Translations under genes and position numbers: made by a program
The notes under the pieces: generated by a model
Told to the model about the DNA's origin: nothing
The model's database searches: none
The model's input: only the letters and a program-made list of their open reading frames with translations
Shown here: positions 60,466 to 64,000 of the stretch, piece after piece
Numbering within the stretch: position 1 is the first letter of the stretch
Layout of the letters: the number at the start of each line of letters is the position of its first letter
NCBI GenBank assembly: GCA_034670405.1
Contig: JAXDDX010000002.1
Location: 6,539,501 to 6,603,500, forward strand
DNA from: Hoplostethus atlanticus
Taxonomy: Eukaryota; Chordata; Actinopteri; Trachichthyiformes; Trachichthyidae
Reading direction: 5' to 3'
DNA: 64,000 nt

Positions 60466-63183
60466 TGTATACTGAGTCATATGAGCTTAGCTGACTCTTA
60501 CTTTGCAAGAACTTGAACTGGGAAACAGCACTATTCAGCAATGCCTTCACTGGATGCAGACAAAATACTTTAATTAAAATTATACATGATAGATCACTAG
60601 GCTTTGGTGTTATTTATCTCTGTCAGATTTTGATCTAACAGACAGAAACTCGCATTCACGATTTGTTTTTGGTTAGCAAAGCCACATGACCATTTTATTG
60701 TAGGTTTCAAAGAGGACTAAATTGACTGTTTAAGTAAGCATTTGAAGGCATCCTTATGATTTTAACTCTTACCTCTTCTTATATATCACCACTGGTGATT
60801 TCACAATTTGAGAGATGTCTGTTTTATTTCATCGTATATTTGTCAACTAGGCATCCCATCCATGCTTTATAAGCCTGTGAAGCACGTCTAGCCATGTAAC
60901 AATGTTAACAATGTAATAATCATCATAAATTAAAGTCCACTATAGGCCCATAGGGAAAATAATCCTTAAAGAAATACTATCCCAGCAGTTAACTTACCTC
61001 TGAGCAGTTTGTATCAGTTAGCCAACTGCCTAGGGCATCACTTAACTCGCTGTGATACAATATAAAGCAGCTGGTTAAGTTAACTTGGACCCTGGTACAA
61101 CGTCATATATGAGTCTGTGAAAAGATCACACAGGTTTCCGCTATTTGTTAAATAGTTCGATAATATGGCTTCTAATCTACAAATTACAAACACTTAAACA
61201 TATCACCTTTGAACCTGGGTCACCTCAGAACCCACGCACACATTTATTCCACAGTGACTTCCACAGTGGTTTATACTGTACATGGGTAGCAGTTTCACCT
61301 TAGTAATAGCTAGAGTCTTTGCTCCCAGGTTGCTGTAAAAGCCCGTGAACCCTCCAGGCCCTGAGCTGAGTGCATTATTGCTGCCCCTGGCCCATGATGA
61401 GGAGAAGTATTGATCTTCTCCTCAGACGAAAGCCCTCTGTGCACTTCTGCAGGGCTTAGAGTTGGCTGAGAAGAAGACAAGGCAGGACGCACAGTAATGA
61501 GGGCAATAGAGGGCAGAATGGGGGACCAGCTTATCCTTAACAAGGAGGGAGACCTTTATACTAGCGGGAACGAAGCTACCTGGGAAAATATTGTGTTTTT
61601 ATTCATCCCCCTGTTTCAGTTCTTCTGTTCTTTCTGTTCTCCGTTTAGGACCATACTGCACATAATGTAGCCATGATGGGCTCTTCTGGAATTTAGGACT
61701 TTGGAACTTTTTACCACCAACTTTTTTGGAAAGCAATTTTGGTACAATCTGAGTATTAAGTGCAGTGGAGGTGGTCTTAAACGATTCGAAGCACTCCGAA
61801 AAAAAATGGTCTGTCCTTAGCCAAACCACGGAGGGTGGAATGCCTGTGGCTGGGAAGAAAGAGCCCGAGTCCTATGACTGCTATGGAAGAAGATTGAGAT
61901 TTATGTGTTCTTTTAACATGTATCCCGGAGAGAGGGATTCGTGTACCCACGTTTGAATTGAGGTGATGATTAAATTGGGAGAAGCCACCTACCTCAGAGT
62001 GACCAAAACTCAACCGCACCATGGTGATTATGGGTATTGGTTCTGTGCCATGACTGCAGTAGTTTTTGATCATGCTCGCCCGGAGCTGACATCATATTGT
62101 ATTGCACTTTGCTTCTGGTCCAACAACAGATGAATACGATTAACTTTTCAGAGAGCAGTAACAGTAAACTTTCGACATATGTGTCATGTCTGCATTAGTT
62201 TCCCCCATGTTTGAAATTAGGAAATCGCTGCTTGGATGTCCCATAACACTTTGGCCCATTCTGCCTCCCAGTAGTTGCGGAAACACGTTTAAATCAACGA
62301 GGGGGAAAGTTTAAAGGACTGCCCTCAGCAATATATAGACTTCACAGGAGCACCAAGGGTTCCTCTCATCTTCAAAACGTCTCTGCCGTGGTGGAGTATG
62401 GAAGATGTAGATCCCTCCTCTCCGGACTACGTTCTCCCAAAAGCTTTCACAGACTTACCGGCCAGAACGCTCTCCGTTATCAATACCCGTTTCAACTCCT
62501 GTTTGATGTGCTGCTTTTTGCATCTCTCTCTCTCAATCTCTGTCTCTCTGGCACCTTTTATTTCCTTATTTATTTCCTGTCCGTTTTTTTCCTCTGTATT
62601 TCTGTATTTCAACTTTAGGGCTGTATTTCTTTCAGAACAGAGCCTGTAAGCGACCACACTGCCGGTCTTTCTTGTCGTCCACAGTGTTTAGAGTTTCAGC
62701 CCTCTCTAAACATCTTCTCTCCCTTCTTGCTCTCCCTTCCCCGAGGCCAAAGCAAGCTCATTCCCTCTAGCTATTACATCCAATTAGGAGGAGTGAGAGT
62801 TTTACCCCTCCTTCCTTTCTACACTAACTATGTGGAGTACAGACGAATGATTCCGGGTTTTCGCTTCTGTTCTTTGATGTGAACAAATTATGCCTCAAAT
62901 ACTCAGTTGGCACGGACACAAAGATCCAGTTTATTCTTTCATGTTTTGATTCTTTGTCATTTGGTGAACAACAAGATACACAATGTAAGAATAGATCATT
63001 TGGTGTGTAATTTTTGCCTTCTTATTGGCTTTTTTAAGCAATTCTCTTTCAATTCTCTAAAATATTTTGCTTTTATTTAGATAGGTTGATCCTTGCTTAC
63101 CATTTTCAGTGCACATGCTGCACGTTTTCTGTTTAAGTCTCTCTTTAGCATGATACTGATTATGGATAAGATCCAAAGATAGG
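60466..63183 (+). other. Probable intronic or intergenic DNA, no exon recognised
   Basis: No supported exon. The stretch 61,300-62,500 is less AT-rich and has somewhat longer open frames (60-98 codons), but none carries a recognised motif or a full acceptor/donor pair that I would defend. Confidence 0.4.
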
Positions 63184-63300
63184 GGTTGGCAATATAGGCA
63201 AAATATCATATCACAATATTTTCAGATATTATCATGATTTAGGATATGCATCACAATGTTTTTCATTATTAAGGCTAGGTTGTAAGACAAATGGTAACAA
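63184..63300 (+). repeat. Possible old dispersed repeat (ATATCACAATATTTT type)
   Basis: 'GGCAATATAGGCAAAATATC', 'ATATCACAATATTTTCAGAT' and 'GGATATGCATCACAATGTTT' follow the order of a repeat often met in fish genomes ('ggcgatatggcaaaaatatcacgatattt'). Neither end is defined, and it is recalled without a database comparison. Confidence 0.35.
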
Positions 63301-64000
63301 TGCAGTACTCCATCGGCAGCCCTTAGTATGTAAACAACAAGAAAAAAGCTATAACATTTTAGTATAATAAACACAAGTGAAAGATTAACTTAACAAAGAC
63401 CATCAGATCGATGTTCTCAGATATATTTTGAAGAATTCTAGTTTCAAAAAGTAAACAAGCACCGCAGGGTGTCCAGTCACAAATGAAATGAATAGTAACA
63501 CTCTAATAGGTCTCTGAAGCATGAAAAGACTGTATACCAGCTCGGCATGGCAAAACGTTGCACTTACATTTTTAAGTTGGTCAGCTATTTTCTGGCTGTA
63601 TTTCAAATCACTATGAGCCTTCATTTTCAACTGTTTATATCGGAATTGACCATTGCAAGATGAAGCATACATCTGTTACCTGAGTGCTTCTCTCAATTGA
63701 CTTGGCCAGGAGTGTCTGATGCTGCCTTCAGGTGATATTTGTGTCTGTACCTCTGTGTTTGGAAGTGCTTTTGGACGGGAATAACAAAAATGGATCCTAC
63801 AACACATGTAGTTGTTTTGTTGGCTGTTGTTTTACTTTAGTAATCAAGCAGCACAATATATATATACATATATAAAAGGATGGATTGAATGTAATGATGG
63901 AAATGAATGAAATAATACTATATTCAATAAATTATGATATCTGAATACACAATGTCTGTCATGTTCAACCACAAAATGTAAAACTTTCAAGTTAGTGGGG

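Noticed and set aside
61599-62073. Overlapping frames of 63-98 codons as possible exons
   Set aside because: The acceptor-like CTCCGTTTAG at about 61,649 is followed by early stops in frame; no domain seen.

Overview
The window looks like non-coding chromosomal DNA from a ray-finned (teleost) fish. It has AT-rich unique sequence with scattered CpGs and very many dinucleotide and tetranucleotide microsatellites. Its dispersed repeats are those expected in fish: hAT and Tc1/mariner DNA transposons, L2/Rex-like LINE 3' ends, and a tRNA-derived SINE with a 'GATAAAAGC(G/A)TCTGCT' tail. I see no prokaryotic operons, phage, CRISPR, rRNA or functional tRNA gene. I cannot name the species.

Layout: about 1-46,800 is a gene desert. 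It holds a degenerate hAT-like MITE (2,045-2,467) and several 5'-truncated LINE copies, including a LINE graveyard at 13.6-15.2 kb. It also holds a SINE (21.08 kb) and one hAT element nested inside another, both with 8-bp target-site duplications (outer 23,280-25,907, inner 23,813-25,080). Further along are two copies of an unclassified teleost repeat, a THAP-domain remnant next to a LINE tail (35.6-36.1 kb), and a hAT element that splits a CA microsatellite in two (39,241-40,183).

From about 46,900 to 47,831 there is a CpG-richer stretch. It has an ETS-type site and ends in the one gene feature I support: a first coding exon on the + strand encoding a 21-residue signal peptide in strong Kozak context, with a consensus GTGAGT donor. 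The gene therefore encodes a secreted or membrane protein and continues rightward through long introns. A weak 75-nt second-exon candidate lies at 54,460-54,534. The rest, to 64,000, reads as intron: it holds another LINE 3' end, a compound ATCT/ACCT microsatellite, a long GA tract, a dead Tc1-like transposon with a recognisable DD34E core (59,047-60,102) and a second copy of the SINE.

No undescribed multi-gene system is visible. The most informative structures are the nested hATs, the microsatellite-splitting hAT, the SINE pair that differ by a short-repeat-mediated deletion, and the isolated signal-peptide exon beside a gene desert, an arrangement common around developmental or neural genes. 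All transposon family names come from motif recognition without a database search.
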